A stretch of DNA of 64,000 nucleotides from Paractinoplanes rishiriensis (GCF_016862375.1 NZ_BOMV01000061.1:1-64000); one strand, 5' to 3'. Shown: positions 7,685 to 16,400, counted from the first letter of the stretch. Made by a program: numbers and translations. The notes: generated by a model not told the origin, from the sequence alone.

Positions 7685-7879
7685 ATGAAGAAGGTCAACT
7701 CGCCACATTGGCGCAAGAGCTCACGCTGTGGCACCGGAGCCTGCGTGGAAGTGGCAAAGGTCGACGAGGAATACCTGATTCGGGATTCGAAGGACCCTGG
7801 GGGGACGGTGTTGTCCTTCACCGCGCAGGAGTGGAAGGCCTTCGTTGAGGGCGTCGCGGCCGGCGACTTCCGGTTCTGA
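7685..7879 (+). CDS. DUF397 protein, second copy
   Basis: A 64-residue protein with WRKSSRCGTGACVEVAK, YLIRDSKDPGG and LSFTAQEWKAFVEGVAAGDF, the same three blocks as the copy at 7035. The ATG follows GGAGGCAGGAG. A longer frame from 7631 lacks a ribosome site and family similarity in its extension. Having two DUF397 genes behind one XRE gene is common in actinomycetes; which one the upstream regulator recognises cannot be read from sequence. Confidence 0.9.
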   Translation: MKKVNSPHWRKSSRCGTGACVEVAKVDEEYLIRDSKDPGGTVLSFTAQEWKAFVEGVAAGDFRF

Positions 7880-7910
7880 CGCGTGCACCATCCGCCAACC
7901 TCAGCGGTTG

Positions 7911-8480
7911 ATGGAGTCGCCCCGTCCCGATCGGGGCATACTGACGCAGGTGAGGGCCGACAGGCACGCCACTGACACCGCTCGCTTCGCGATGTTGCAC
8001 GACGCGGCTGACACCCTGCTCGATGAGCTTGCCGAGCGTTACATGGTGGATCGCCGCGAGACCAAGGAACTGCTCGGGCCCGACGAAGCGCTCGTGCGGA
8101 TGGTGCGGCTCATGCCGCGCACGCCGGCGGCGGGGCCACTCGCCATCGCCTTCACCGACTTTCCGGGGCTTGCTGTGCGGCTCGGGCGTTGGTGGGCCGA
8201 GGCGCTGCCCGCCTGCGGGTGTGACGACTGTGCTGAGGACCCGGCCGAACTCGTCGAGACGTTACGCGTACAAACCTCGGCTTTGATCGAGGGTGGGCTG
8301 TGGGAACGCGTCCGGCGCGGGGTCGGCGGTTCCTGGTTCGAGACCCGGCTGATCGGCGTTGGCCTCCGGGCCCGGCGCGAGGGTCCGCTCACTCCGCGGG
8401 ACGCGAGGGAGGCGCGGCGGAGCGGGTTCGCGGCTGCCGTGCAGTGGGCACCCTGGCCGCGGAGCCGCCCAGCAGGGTGA
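7911..8480 (+). CDS. DUF6226 family protein
   Basis: A protein of about 189 residues with the blocks RFAMLHDAADTLLDELAERY, PLAIAFTDFPGLAVRLGRWW, ALPACGCDDCAEDPAEL and ETLRVQTSALIEGGLWERV, which I associate with DUF6226, of unknown function. The CGCDDC cysteines could bind metal. The start is uncertain: ATG at 7911 has no ribosome site, while GTG at 7950 lies 7 bases after CATACT (7937-7942), a leaderless arrangement. The 3' end overlaps the convergent oxidoreductase gene by 92 bases. Confidence 0.75.
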   Translation: MESPRPDRGILTQVRADRHATDTARFAMLHDAADTLLDELAERYMVDRRETKELLGPDEALVRMVRLMPRTPAAGPLAIAFTDFPGLAVRLGRWWAEALPACGCDDCAEDPAELVETLRVQTSALIEGGLWERVRRGVGGSWFETRLIGVGLRARREGPLTPRDAREARRSGFAAAVQWAPWPRSRPAG

Positions 8481-9588
8481 CCGCGTGACGGATGCCGGGC
8501 CGCCCGACGGCCCGGGCGATCGAGAGTTCGCCCCGGCAGAACGAGGCGAACGCACGCCAGCCTGGAGGCGTGGCCACGGCGGTCTGTATCAGGCCGGGCC
8601 GCCGCAGGTAGATGTTCAGCAGCCGGCGACCCGCCGCCATCTCGGCACCCAGTTCGGCTTCCACCCGGCGCTCATAGCCGGCCAGGTCGCCGGTGGCCGC
8701 GGCCTCGCCGGCCCAGGCGCCGGAGCGCAGCGCGAAGCTGATCCCCTCGCGGGTCAGCGGTTCGAGCAGGCCGGCCGCGTCCCCGGTCACGAGCACCCGG
8801 CCCCGGCGCAACGGCGCGCCGGGTTCGCGGCACCGGGTGAGATGGCCCGAGTCGCGGACCACCTTGCGGTCGGTGAGGCCCAGGTCGTCGAGGAAGTCCT
8901 GGAGATACTGCTTGGTGGCGGCGCCGTGGCCCTTCGACATGATCACGCCGACCGTGAGCTCGTCGTCCTTGGGGAAGACCCAGCCGTAGGAACCGGGGAA
9001 CTGGCCCCAGTCGAGCTGGATGCGGCCGCGCCAGAGTTGCCGATCGTGGGCGGTGGCGGCCAGTTCCACCTCGAGCCCGAGATCCTGCTGGGCGAAGGTG
9101 ACCCCGGCGTACCGGGAACTGACGCCGGCCGAACCGTCGGCGCCGATCACCGTGCCCGCGACGATCTGGGTGCCGTCGGCCAGGGTGACGGTCGCCGCGC
9201 GGTCGTCCTGCGCGATCGCGCGTACCTGCGAATTTTGCCGGACCTTTGCACCTGCCCGGACCACCGCGTCGAACCAGGCGCGGTCGAAGTCATCCCGGCG
9301 GACCATGGTGAGGAGGGGCTGCCGGTGGCTGCGGCGGGTGAACGGGCGACGGCCGTTGCGGGTGAAGGTGACAGCGTGGATCGTGTCCCGTCCCGGGACC
9401 GTGAGGTGCGGCGATGCCATCCCGAGGGACGTGCCGATCAGCCCGCCGCCGCAGGTTTTGTAACGCGGATGCTCGGCGCGCTCCAGCACGATCGTGCGGG
9501 CACCGGCCCGGGCCGCGGCGTGCGCCGCCGCGAGACCCGCGGGCCCGCCACCGACTACGGCGACGTCCCAGGGTGGCTCTGCGATCAC
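8389..9588 (-). CDS. Geranylgeranyl-reductase-like flavoprotein
   Basis: A 399-residue FAD-dependent oxidoreductase. The N-terminus has the Rossmann motif VAVVGGGPAGLAAAHAAARAG then the E of VLERAEHPR; CGGGL follows, and a second FAD motif GRVLVTGDAAGLLEPLTREG lies near residue 290. This is the geranylgeranyl reductase family, which saturates isoprenoid double bonds; mycobacterial MenJ acts on the menaquinone side chain. Futalosine-pathway menaquinone genes lie 16 kb away, so a menaquinone role is plausible but unproven. The GTG start lies 7 bases after TAGACT (9601-9596 on the minus strand), suggesting a leaderless transcript. Confidence 0.82.
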   Translation of the reverse strand: MIAEPPWDVAVVGGGPAGLAAAHAAARAGARTIVLERAEHPRYKTCGGGLIGTSLGMASPHLTVPGRDTIHAVTFTRNGRRPFTRRSHRQPLLTMVRRDDFDRAWFDAVVRAGAKVRQNSQVRAIAQDDRAATVTLADGTQIVAGTVIGADGSAGVSSRYAGVTFAQQDLGLEVELAATAHDRQLWRGRIQLDWGQFPGSYGWVFPKDDELTVGVIMSKGHGAATKQYLQDFLDDLGLTDRKVVRDSGHLTRCREPGAPLRRGRVLVTGDAAGLLEPLTREGISFALRSGAWAGEAAATGDLAGYERRVEAELGAEMAAGRRLLNIYLRRPGLIQTAVATPPGWRAFASFCRGELSIARAVGRPGIRHAVTLLGGSAARVPTARQPRTRSAAPPSRPAE

Positions 9589-9612
9589 GATCGGGAGTCT
9601 AGTCCGGCCAGT

Positions 9613-9630
9613 TATGTACGATCGTACATA
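9613..9630. promoter_or_regulatory. Perfect 18-bp palindrome, probable TetR operator
   Basis: TATGTACGATCGTACATA is fully self-complementary and its last base is the A of the acetyltransferase ATG. A -10-like TACGAT (9617-9622) is embedded in it, 7 bases before the ATG. Bound protein would block the operon promoter. The second gene of the operon encodes a TetR regulator, the obvious ligand. The divergent flavoprotein promoter is only about 12 bases away, so both directions may be controlled. Confidence 0.75.
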
Positions 9631-10196
9631 TGGATACCCGGACCATGCGCGATCGAATGCTCGCCGGCGAGCTCTACATCGCCGACGACCCCGACCTGGC
9701 CCGCGAGATGAAGCGCGCCGCCACGCTCACGCACCGCCTCAACACCGCCGACCCGCTGCACTCCGACCTGCGCAGGGAGGTGCTCGCCGAGCTGCTCGGC
9801 GCCTTCGGCGAGGACAGCCACATCCGGCCGCCGTTCCACTGCGACTACGGCCGGCACACGTTCATCGGTGCCCGCACGTTCGCCAACTTCGGGCTGATCA
9901 GCCTGGACGTGGCCGAGGTGCGGATCGGCGACGACGTGCAGATCGGGCCGAACGTGCAGCTGTTGACGGCGCTGCACCCGATCGAGCCGGGGCCGCGCCG
10001 GGACAAATGGGAGGCCGCTCGCCCGATCACGGTCGGTGACAACGTATGGCTCGGTGGCGGCGTGATCGTGCTGCCCGGCGTGACGATCGGTGACAACACG
10101 ATCGTGGGTGCCGGTGCCGTGGTCACCCGCGACCTGCCACCGAACGTGGTGGCCGTCGGCAACCCGGCCCGGGTGATCCGGACGATCGAGCCGTGA
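9630..10196 (+). CDS. Maltose/galactoside O-acetyltransferase family protein
   Basis: A 188-residue left-handed beta-helix acetyltransferase. It has the Maa-type N-terminus (RDRMLAGELYIADDPDL), the block FHCDYGRHTFIGARTFANFG, the catalytic His in LLTALHPIEPGPR, and hexapeptide repeats such as VGDNVWLGGGVIVLPGVTIG ending AVGNPARVIR. It would acetylate a sugar hydroxyl with acetyl-CoA. It heads a three-gene operon with overlapping stop and start codons. A start at ATG 9645 is also possible; 9630 fits the leaderless promoter inside the palindrome. Confidence 0.87.
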   Translation: MDTRTMRDRMLAGELYIADDPDLAREMKRAATLTHRLNTADPLHSDLRREVLAELLGAFGEDSHIRPPFHCDYGRHTFIGARTFANFGLISLDVAEVRIGDDVQIGPNVQLLTALHPIEPGPRRDKWEAARPITVGDNVWLGGGVIVLPGVTIGDNTIVGAGAVVTRDLPPNVVAVGNPARVIRTIEP

Positions 10197-10762
10197 CCAC
10201 CGTCCCGGTCACCCGCTCGCCCCGCCGGCACGACCCCGAGCGCAAGAGCCGGATCGTCGACGCGACCATCGAGGTGGTCGCCGACCACGGGGTCGCGGGA
10301 GCCACCAGCCGCCGTATCGCGGCCGCCGCGGACGTGCCGCTGGGCTCGCTCACCTACCACTTCGCCGGCCTCGACGACCTGCTCGGGCAGGCGTTCCAGC
10401 GGCATGCCGAGCGGATGTCGCCGGCCTACGAGGCGCAGTTCGCCGGCGTACACGACCGGGCGAGCTTCATCGACGCGGTCACCGGCCTGATCCACAACGA
10501 CGCCGGCTCGGGCGCCCGGGACTGGGCCGTGGCGTACGAGCTCTATCTCGCCGCCCTGCGCAACCCCGCGCTACGCACCGTGACCGAAGCGTGGATGCGC
10601 CGATCACGCGGTGTGCTGGAGCGTTTCGTCGATCCGGTGACCGCCCGCGGTGTCGACGCACTCATCGAAGGGATGGTCATGCACCTCACGCTGTCCACCG
10701 CGACGTTCGACCCGGCCGACACCCGCGCGATCGTGACCCGCCTGCTCGAGGCCGCGTCGTGA
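10193..10762 (+). CDS. TetR family regulator
   Basis: A 189-residue regulator. Residues about 15-65 form the TetR helix-turn-helix (RIVDATIEVVADHGVAGATS, RRIAAAADVPLGSLTYHF). The remaining helical part would bind an effector. The GTG start overlaps the acetyltransferase stop (GTGA), and its own TGA overlaps the next GTG, so the three proteins are translationally coupled. It most likely represses its own operon through the palindrome at 9613, and is released by a ligand that the downstream MFS pump may export. Confidence 0.87.
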   Translation: MTTVPVTRSPRRHDPERKSRIVDATIEVVADHGVAGATSRRIAAAADVPLGSLTYHFAGLDDLLGQAFQRHAERMSPAYEAQFAGVHDRASFIDAVTGLIHNDAGSGARDWAVAYELYLAALRNPALRTVTEAWMRRSRGVLERFVDPVTARGVDALIEGMVMHLTLSTATFDPADTRAIVTRLLEAAS

Positions 10763-11982
10763 CCGCTGTCGTCACCGCGCCGCCGCAGGTTCGCGCCGCC
10801 ACCCGCGCCGTCTACCTCGCGTTCATCCTGATGGGTTTCGCCGGCGCCAGCTGGGCCGCCCGCATCCCGCAGGTGCGCGACCAGCTCGGACTCACCCCGT
10901 CCCGGCTCGGCCTGGTGCTGCTGGCGATCGCGGCCGGTTCGATCGTCTCGCTGGTGCTGGCCGGCCAGATCGTGGCGCACTTCGGCTCCCGGCGCACGGT
11001 CACCGCGATGGCCGCGCTGCTCGGTGTGTCGCTGAGCGCCACCGCGGTCGGCTACCAGTTCGGCGTGCTGCCCGTGGTGATCGGCCTGTTCTTCTACGGC
11101 TTCGCGAACGGCGCCTGGGACGTGGCGATGAACGTCCAGGGCGCCATCGTCGAACGCCGCCTCGGCAAGGCGATCATGCCCCGCTTCCACGCCGGCTACA
11201 GCGTCGGCACGGTCGCCGGTGCCCTGGTCGGCGCCGCCGTGGTCGCCCTGGACCTGTCGGTGACCGTGCACCTGCTGGTGGCGGCCATCCTGGTGGCGCT
11301 GGTCGTGATGTTCGCGGTCCGCACCTTCGTCCCGGACGACGCGACCGATCCGAAGGAAAACCAGCCGGTCCCGATTGACCCGGCGCACGCCGCCCCGCCC
11401 GCCAGCCGGCTGGGCCGGACCCTGGCAACCTGGCGCGAACCTCGTACCATCCTGATCGGTTTTTTCGTTCTTGCCTTCGCCTTCACCGAGGGTGCCGGCA
11501 TCGACTGGATCAGCGTCGCCATGATCGACGGCTACGGCGTCGACGCCACCATCGGCACCCTGGCCTTCGCCGCCTTCCTGGCCGCCATGACGATCGGCCG
11601 CTGGTTCGGCCCCGGCTGGCTGGACCGCTACGGCCGGGTCCCGGTGGTCCGCGCGCTGGCCGTCGTGAGCATCCTGGGCCTGGCCCTGTTCGTCTTCGGC
11701 CCCGTGCCTGCGGTCGCCTTCCTCGGCGTGCTGCTCTGGGGCCTCGGCGCCTCCCTGGGCTTCCCGGTCGGCATGAGCGCCGCCGCCGACGACCCGGCCC
11801 ACGCGGCGCCGCGGGTCAGCGTCGTAGCCACGATCGGCTATTGCGCCTTCCTGGGCGGCCCGCCCCTGGTGGGCTTCCTGGGCGATCACGTCACGGTCCT
11901 GAAGGCCCTGCTCGCGGTGGTCGGCCTGCTGGGGATCGCGGTGGCGCTGGCGGGCTCGGTGCGTCCACTGCAAAAGCATTAG
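10759..11982 (+). CDS. MFS transporter
   Basis: A 407-residue, twelve-helix major facilitator. After the first helix comes SWAARIPQVRDQLGLTPSRLG and the loop HFGSRRTVTAM, and in the second half FGPGWLDRYGRVPVVRAL. The pattern of the first loops resembles the YbjJ-like/sugar:proton MFS group. The GTG start at 10759 overlaps the tetR stop by four bases. Being the last gene of an acetyltransferase-TetR-MFS operon, it may export an acetylated sugar or a toxic compound sensed by the TetR protein; the substrate is unknown. Confidence 0.83.
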   Translation: MTAVVTAPPQVRAATRAVYLAFILMGFAGASWAARIPQVRDQLGLTPSRLGLVLLAIAAGSIVSLVLAGQIVAHFGSRRTVTAMAALLGVSLSATAVGYQFGVLPVVIGLFFYGFANGAWDVAMNVQGAIVERRLGKAIMPRFHAGYSVGTVAGALVGAAVVALDLSVTVHLLVAAILVALVVMFAVRTFVPDDATDPKENQPVPIDPAHAAPPASRLGRTLATWREPRTILIGFFVLAFAFTEGAGIDWISVAMIDGYGVDATIGTLAFAAFLAAMTIGRWFGPGWLDRYGRVPVVRALAVVSILGLALFVFGPVPAVAFLGVLLWGLGASLGFPVGMSAAADDPAHAAPRVSVVATIGYCAFLGGPPLVGFLGDHVTVLKALLAVVGLLGIAVALAGSVRPLQKH

Positions 11983-12618
11983 GGGGTACGGGCGACCGCC
12001 GGTCCCGTGGCGCACGGCACGCTAGCTGCAACACCGGCTCCGCGCCCAGCTTCCGGGCTGTCCCGGCCCCACCGCAGCCCGGATCTTGGTCGCTTGGCTA
12101 CCCTCCCTACTTTCGCCATTGTCCGCTTGCGTGGGTTATGCGTGGTGAACGCTGCGGCCCGCGCTCCACGACCGTCGCGCCTTTTCTCCTGCCGCCGGGC
12201 ACCGCCACCGCATGCCGGGATCCGCTGGCCGCATCGGGGGCCGGTCCTGGAATGCGGGCGATCATTCCACCGGCCGGGACGCCGGCCGGAGCAAAAGCCA
12301 CGTAACACCCTATAAGGCTGCGCCACCGATAGATCGTGGCGAGTTTCTGCTCGACCGGAACAGTTCGACCGGAACACCAACTCTTCAAGATCGCGACTCG
12401 GAGCCACCACCGCCCGGGCGACGGCGGTGGCCCCCGATCTACGTAGAAGTCTCTCAGGCGAACAGAAACCCTCCCGACATCCGCCGTTGGCATTTGTCCG
12501 AACGGATGGGCCGGATCTGCGGTGATCGTCCACTTGCGGGAAGTTCGGCCCCGATGCGGGATCGGGGTCCCGGCAGACGGGTGCGCACGACCTGGACGGG
12601 TGCCGGAGCCGTGGCGCG
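11983..12618. other. 636-bp intergenic stretch without a convincing gene
   Basis: No frame here has family similarity or a good ribosome site. It holds a 12-bp direct repeat TCGACCGGAACA (12351-12362 and 12365-12376), a TATAAG box near 12311, a hairpin CCCCGAT/ATCGGGG near 12551-12570, and a GCCACCACCGCC/GGCGGTGG inverted repeat near 12404-12432. Composition is less regular than in coding neighbours. It lies between the ends of two convergent MFS genes and could be a decayed gene. Confidence 0.5.
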
Positions 12619-13926
12619 CTATCGGGAGCCGTCAAGGTCTCGAGTGTGCGCGGCTGCCTGCCATGCTTCGTCGGCTGCCTTTTTCAGGGCTATGCCGTCT
12701 TTGCCGTTGTAGTGGAAGAAGCGGGGTAGGGCTACGGCCAAGGCGGCGGTGCCGACTATGCAGAGGACGCCTCCTACCCAGATGGAGCCGGTTACGCCCA
12801 GGCGGGTTCGGGCCATGGCGCCGGATCGGAGTTGGCCCAGCAGCGGGCCGGTGGTGTAGGAGAGCATCTCGATGCCGGCCAGGCGGCCCCGTAGGTGGTC
12901 GGGGATGGTCTGGCTCCAGATGATCGAGCGGAAGATGCCGGAGATCATGTCGGCGCCGCCGGCGAAGGCCAGGCAGAGCAGGGTCAGCCACAGGGTGGTG
13001 GACAGGCCCGCGCCGACGATGCCTACGCCCCACAGGGCCGCGGCCAGCAGGACCATCAGGCCGTGGCGGTGGACGCGGCCGGTCCAGGCGGAGCCGACCG
13101 TGGCCAGCAGGGAACCTACCGCGGGGGCGGCGTAGAGCAGTCCTAAGATCTTGGGGCCGCCCAGCTGGGTGGCCAGGAACGGGTACAGGGCCTGTGGCAT
13201 GCCGAAGAACATGGCGTTGATGTCGACCAGGTAGGTGCCGAGCAGCTCGGGGCGGGACTTGGCGTAGCGCAGACCGGTGACGACCGACCGGACCGAGGGG
13301 CGGTCGGCGGCGGGCGGCGGGGGCACGGCGCGGACCAGGGTCAGGCAGATCAGTGACGCGGAGAACGTGAGCAGGTCGAACGCGTACACCCACGCCAGAT
13401 CCCAGACGGAGATCAGCAAACCCGCCAAAGCCGGACCACCCAGTTGGCCCATCTGCATGCCCAGGGAGCTCAGCGCCATGGTGGCCGGCAACTCCTCCGG
13501 CTTGACGAGGCGGGGGACCATCGCCTCCAGGGCCGGGCGCTGCAGGCCGTCGACGCAGGCGGTCAGCGCGGCGATCACGTACAGCAACCACAGATGGGGT
13601 TCGTCGGACAGTGCGTTGAGCAGCAGCACGCCGGTCAGGGCGGCCAGGGCCAACTCGCCGCCGCGGACCAGGAGGCGGCGGTCCAGGTAGTCGGCCAGGG
13701 CGCCGCCCACGAACGCCATCACCAGCAGCGGCACCAGCTCGCAGACGCCCAGCAGGCCGACCATCAGCGGGTCGTCGGTGATCGCGGCCACCTGGAACGG
13801 GATGGTGACGTAGGTGATGAACGAGCCGAAGCCCGAGATGGTGCCGCCGATGAAGACCAGGCGGTAGTCGCGGGAGGTACGCAGCGGGGTGAGGTCCATC
13901 CCCAGCAGGCGTTTGCGGTCGCTCAC
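12619..13926 (-). CDS. MFS transporter (EntS-like)
   Basis: A 435-residue permease with twelve helices. The N-terminus MDLTPLRTSRDYRLVFIGGT and the motif GGALADYLDRRLLVRGGELAL match the EntS/MFS_3 group, which exports siderophores or drugs. The second half contains LRGRLAGIEMLSYTTGPLLG. The last 35 residues are a charged cytoplasmic tail. The start may be the GTG at 13926 or the ATG at 13899 (MDLTPLR), neither with a clear ribosome site. No siderophore genes are nearby. Related transporters occur at 31125 and 38834. Confidence 0.83.
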   Translation of the reverse strand: MSDRKRLLGMDLTPLRTSRDYRLVFIGGTISGFGSFITYVTIPFQVAAITDDPLMVGLLGVCELVPLLVMAFVGGALADYLDRRLLVRGGELALAALTGVLLLNALSDEPHLWLLYVIAALTACVDGLQRPALEAMVPRLVKPEELPATMALSSLGMQMGQLGGPALAGLLISVWDLAWVYAFDLLTFSASLICLTLVRAVPPPPAADRPSVRSVVTGLRYAKSRPELLGTYLVDINAMFFGMPQALYPFLATQLGGPKILGLLYAAPAVGSLLATVGSAWTGRVHRHGLMVLLAAALWGVGIVGAGLSTTLWLTLLCLAFAGGADMISGIFRSIIWSQTIPDHLRGRLAGIEMLSYTTGPLLGQLRSGAMARTRLGVTGSIWVGGVLCIVGTAALAVALPRFFHYNGKDGIALKKAADEAWQAAAHTRDLDGSR

Positions 13927-13965
13927 ACAGCGGACTTTGCCCCTACCCGACGGCCGCGGGCCACC

Positions 13966-14454
13966 TCATTTCAGGACCAGGCGACCCGTGGCCTCGTACG
14001 CGGCCAGGTCTTTGAGGGTTTCGTCGATCACGAACGACTTGGGGCCGGGCAGGGCGTCCAGCGGGAAGAAGCCGGCGTCCACCGACTCCTCGGTCTGGCG
14101 CAGCAGCTCGCCCTCCCAGCGGTCGATCCGGAAGTTCATCAGGATCTGCTGGTACGTGTGCCCGTAGTCGTTGGTGTACGTGTACGCGCTGTAGAAGGCG
14201 AACGGCGTCAGCTCGGTCGCCCGCAGGCCGGTCTCCTCCCAGACCTCCCGGATCGCGCACTCCTCCATGCTCTCGCCGAGCTCCATCGCCCCGGCGGGGA
14301 TCGCCCAGCGCAGGTTGTCGGACCGCTGGATCAGCAGCAGCCGGCCCTGCCCGTCGATTACCACGCCGCGGGCCCCGACGAAGAGGATGGTGTCGGTGTC
14401 GCCGATGCTGGCGCGTACCCTGCCCAGATAAGACTCAGCCCACGTCAATGCCAC
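13966..14454 (-). CDS. NUDIX hydrolase
   Basis: A 162-residue protein with a complete Nudix box, GAMELGESMEECAIREVWEE followed by TGL, matching GX5EX7REUXEEXGU; the paired Glu residues bind the catalytic magnesium. The fold would cleave a nucleoside diphosphate linked to another group; the particular substrate is not evident. The GTG start lies 6 bases after TAGAGT (14466-14461, minus strand), so the message is probably leaderless. It ends 14 bases after... the Ku gene's 3' end lies upstream of it on the same strand. Confidence 0.88.
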   Translation of the reverse strand: MALTWAESYLGRVRASIGDTDTILFVGARGVVIDGQGRLLLIQRSDNLRWAIPAGAMELGESMEECAIREVWEETGLRATELTPFAFYSAYTYTNDYGHTYQQILMNFRIDRWEGELLRQTEESVDAGFFPLDALPGPKSFVIDETLKDLAAYEATGRLVLK

Positions 14455-14467
14455 GGGGCAACTCTAG

Positions 14468-15364
14468 TCAGGCCGACTTTTTGGCCGCCTTCTTAGCGGG
14501 GGCCGCCTTCTTGGCAGGCGCTGCCTTTTTGGCCGGAGCTTTCTTGGCGGTGGCCGTCTTCTTCGCGGCCGGCTTCGCGGACTCGCCGCGTGCCTGCTTG
14601 GCCCGTTCGACCGACGCCTTGAGCGCCGCCATCAGGTCGATCGCCGCGGCCGGTGGCTCCTCGGCCTCCTCCGGCTGCACCACCTCGCGGCCCTCGACCT
14701 TGGCGTCGATTACCTCCTGGAGGGCGGCCCGGTAGTTGTCGGTGAACTCGTCCGGCTTGAAGCTCCCCGCCATCGAGTCGATCAGCGAGCTCGCCATGGC
14801 CAGCTCGGCCGGCCGGGTCTCGATGTCCTCGTCCAGGAACGCGAACTCCGGCGTGCGCACCTCGTCCGGCCACAGCATGGTGTTCAGCACCAGGACGTCG
14901 TCGTGCACCCGCAGCGTCGCCAACTGCTCGCGCTGCCGGATCGCGATCTTGACGATGGCCACCCGGTCGGCGTCCTGGAGCGCGTCGCGGAGCAGCACGT
15001 ACGGCTTCGCCGCCTGACCTTCCGGCTCCAGGTAGTACGTCTTGGCGAACAGGATCGGGTCGATGTCGTCGGCCGGCACGAACTCCAGCACGTCGATCGC
15101 CCGGGACGTGGTCAGCGGCAGCTCGGCGAAGTCCTCGTCGGTCAGGATCACCATCTCGCCGCCGCCGATGTCGTACCCCTTGGCGATGTCGTCGTAGCTG
15201 ACCACCTCACCGTCGATGGAGCAGGTGCGCTGGTACTTGATCCGGCCCCCGTCGGTGCGGTGCACCTGATGGAACCGGATGTCCTTCTCCTCGGTGGCGG
15301 AGTAGAGCTTCACGGCGATCGACACCAGGCCGAACGAAACCGCGCCCTTCCAGATCGCGCGCAT
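14468..15364 (-). CDS. ku: Ku protein, NHEJ end-binding
   Basis: A 298-residue bacterial Ku. It opens MRAIWKGAVSFGLVSIAVKL and contains IRFHQVHRTDGGRIKYQRTC, typical of the beta-barrel that encircles DNA ends, and the C-terminal minimal part SLIDSMAGSFKPDEFTDNYR. From about residue 265 it becomes a Lys/Ala-rich tail (AKKAPAKKAAPAKK), the kind of extension that binds DNA and tethers Ku. It diverges from LigD-type ligase and polymerase genes that would act with it in double-strand break repair. GAGGGGA precedes the ATG. Confidence 0.95.
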   Translation of the reverse strand: MRAIWKGAVSFGLVSIAVKLYSATEEKDIRFHQVHRTDGGRIKYQRTCSIDGEVVSYDDIAKGYDIGGGEMVILTDEDFAELPLTTSRAIDVLEFVPADDIDPILFAKTYYLEPEGQAAKPYVLLRDALQDADRVAIVKIAIRQREQLATLRVHDDVLVLNTMLWPDEVRTPEFAFLDEDIETRPAELAMASSLIDSMAGSFKPDEFTDNYRAALQEVIDAKVEGREVVQPEEAEEPPAAAIDLMAALKASVERAKQARGESAKPAAKKTATAKKAPAKKAAPAKKAAPAKKAAKKSA

Positions 15365-15449
15365 GGTAAAAATCCCCTCGTCATCCCTGATCAGAATGGC
15401 ATTACTGAGACGCCTGCGTAAGGTGTTCGGACTTGCCTATGGTGATCAG

Positions 15450-16400
15450 GTGCCCGGTGCGCCGCTCTCCCCGATGCTCGCGACCGCGGGCGCGCTGCCG
15501 GTCGGGCCGGACTGGAGCTACGAGTTCAAGTGGGACGGGGTACGCGTTCTCGCCCTGTTCGCCGGCGGTCCGCCCGAGCTGTTCGCGCGCTCCGGAGCGG
15601 TGGTTACTGCCGCATACCCGGAAATAGCCGACTTGCACCTGCCGGAGGGCACACTGCTGGACGGCGAGATGGTGGTGCTGGACGCGGCGGGACGGCCCTC
15701 GTTCACCGCCCTCGCCGAGCGGATGCACGTGCGCGAACGCGGCCGGGCGGCGCGACTGGCGGTGAGCCTGCCGGTCACGTACATGATCTTTGATTTGCTC
15801 TATCACGAGGGCGACGACCTGACCGGGCTGCCCTATCTGGCCCGTCGCGAGCGGCTCGAGGAACTGGGGCTGGCCGGGCCGCGCTGGATGGTGCCGCCGT
15901 CGTTCGGCGACGGGCCGGCCACCGCGGCCGCGGCCCGGGAGAACAACCTCGAGGGCCTGGTCGCCAAACGCTCCGGCTCGGTCTATCTGCCCGGCGTCCG
16001 CTCGCCGGACTGGGTCAAGGTCAAGTTCGACCGCACCGGCGACTACGTGATCGGCGGGTGGCGCTCGGGCGCGCGCAAGCTCGGCGGCCTGCTGGTCGGC
16101 GTACCGTCGCCGGACGGGCTGGTGTTCCGCGGCCGGGTGGGCGGCGGCATCGGCGCGGTGGCCGAGAAGGAACTGCTCACCCGGCTGGAGCCGCTGGCCC
16201 GGCGGGAATCTCCGTTCGCGCCCGGCGCCGTTCCGAGGGAGGATGCCAGGGGCGCCCACTGGGTGGACCCGTCGCTGGTGGTCGAGGTCAAGTACGGCAA
16301 TCGCACCCCGGACGGCAGGCTGCGCTTCCCGCGGTTCCTGCGGTTGCGGGACGACAAGACGCCGCAGGAGTGCGCGGAGGAGGACGAGGATGGCTCCTGA
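15450..16400 (+). CDS. ATP-dependent DNA ligase, LigD ligase-domain type
   Basis: A 316-residue ligase. Motif I is EFKWDGVR, with Lys27 accepting AMP; motif III-like YMIFDLLYHEGDDL, motif IV EGLVAKR and motif V DWVKVKF follow, and the C-terminal OB fold runs to PRFLRLRDDKT. This equals only the ligase domain of mycobacterial LigD; polymerase is on the next gene and phosphoesterase is absent nearby. The GTG at 15450 is preferred: TATGGT lies 6 bases upstream and the family starts shortly before the SPMLA motif. ATG at 15396 is an alternative. It overlaps the polymerase start by 11 bases. Confidence 0.9.
   Translation: MPGAPLSPMLATAGALPVGPDWSYEFKWDGVRVLALFAGGPPELFARSGAVVTAAYPEIADLHLPEGTLLDGEMVVLDAAGRPSFTALAERMHVRERGRAARLAVSLPVTYMIFDLLYHEGDDLTGLPYLARRERLEELGLAGPRWMVPPSFGDGPATAAAARENNLEGLVAKRSGSVYLPGVRSPDWVKVKFDRTGDYVIGGWRSGARKLGGLLVGVPSPDGLVFRGRVGGGIGAVAEKELLTRLEPLARRESPFAPGAVPREDARGAHWVDPSLVVEVKYGNRTPDGRLRFPRFLRLRDDKTPQECAEEDEDGS

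Noticed and set aside
8389..8480. Frameshift or wrong end for the overlapping convergent genes
   Set aside because: Both frames read cleanly to their stops; a 92-base tail-to-tail overlap is acceptable in this genome.
11979..12635. 218-codon minus-strand frame in the intergenic stretch
   Set aside because: No ribosome site, no domain and irregular composition; overlaps the 3' end of the MFS gene.
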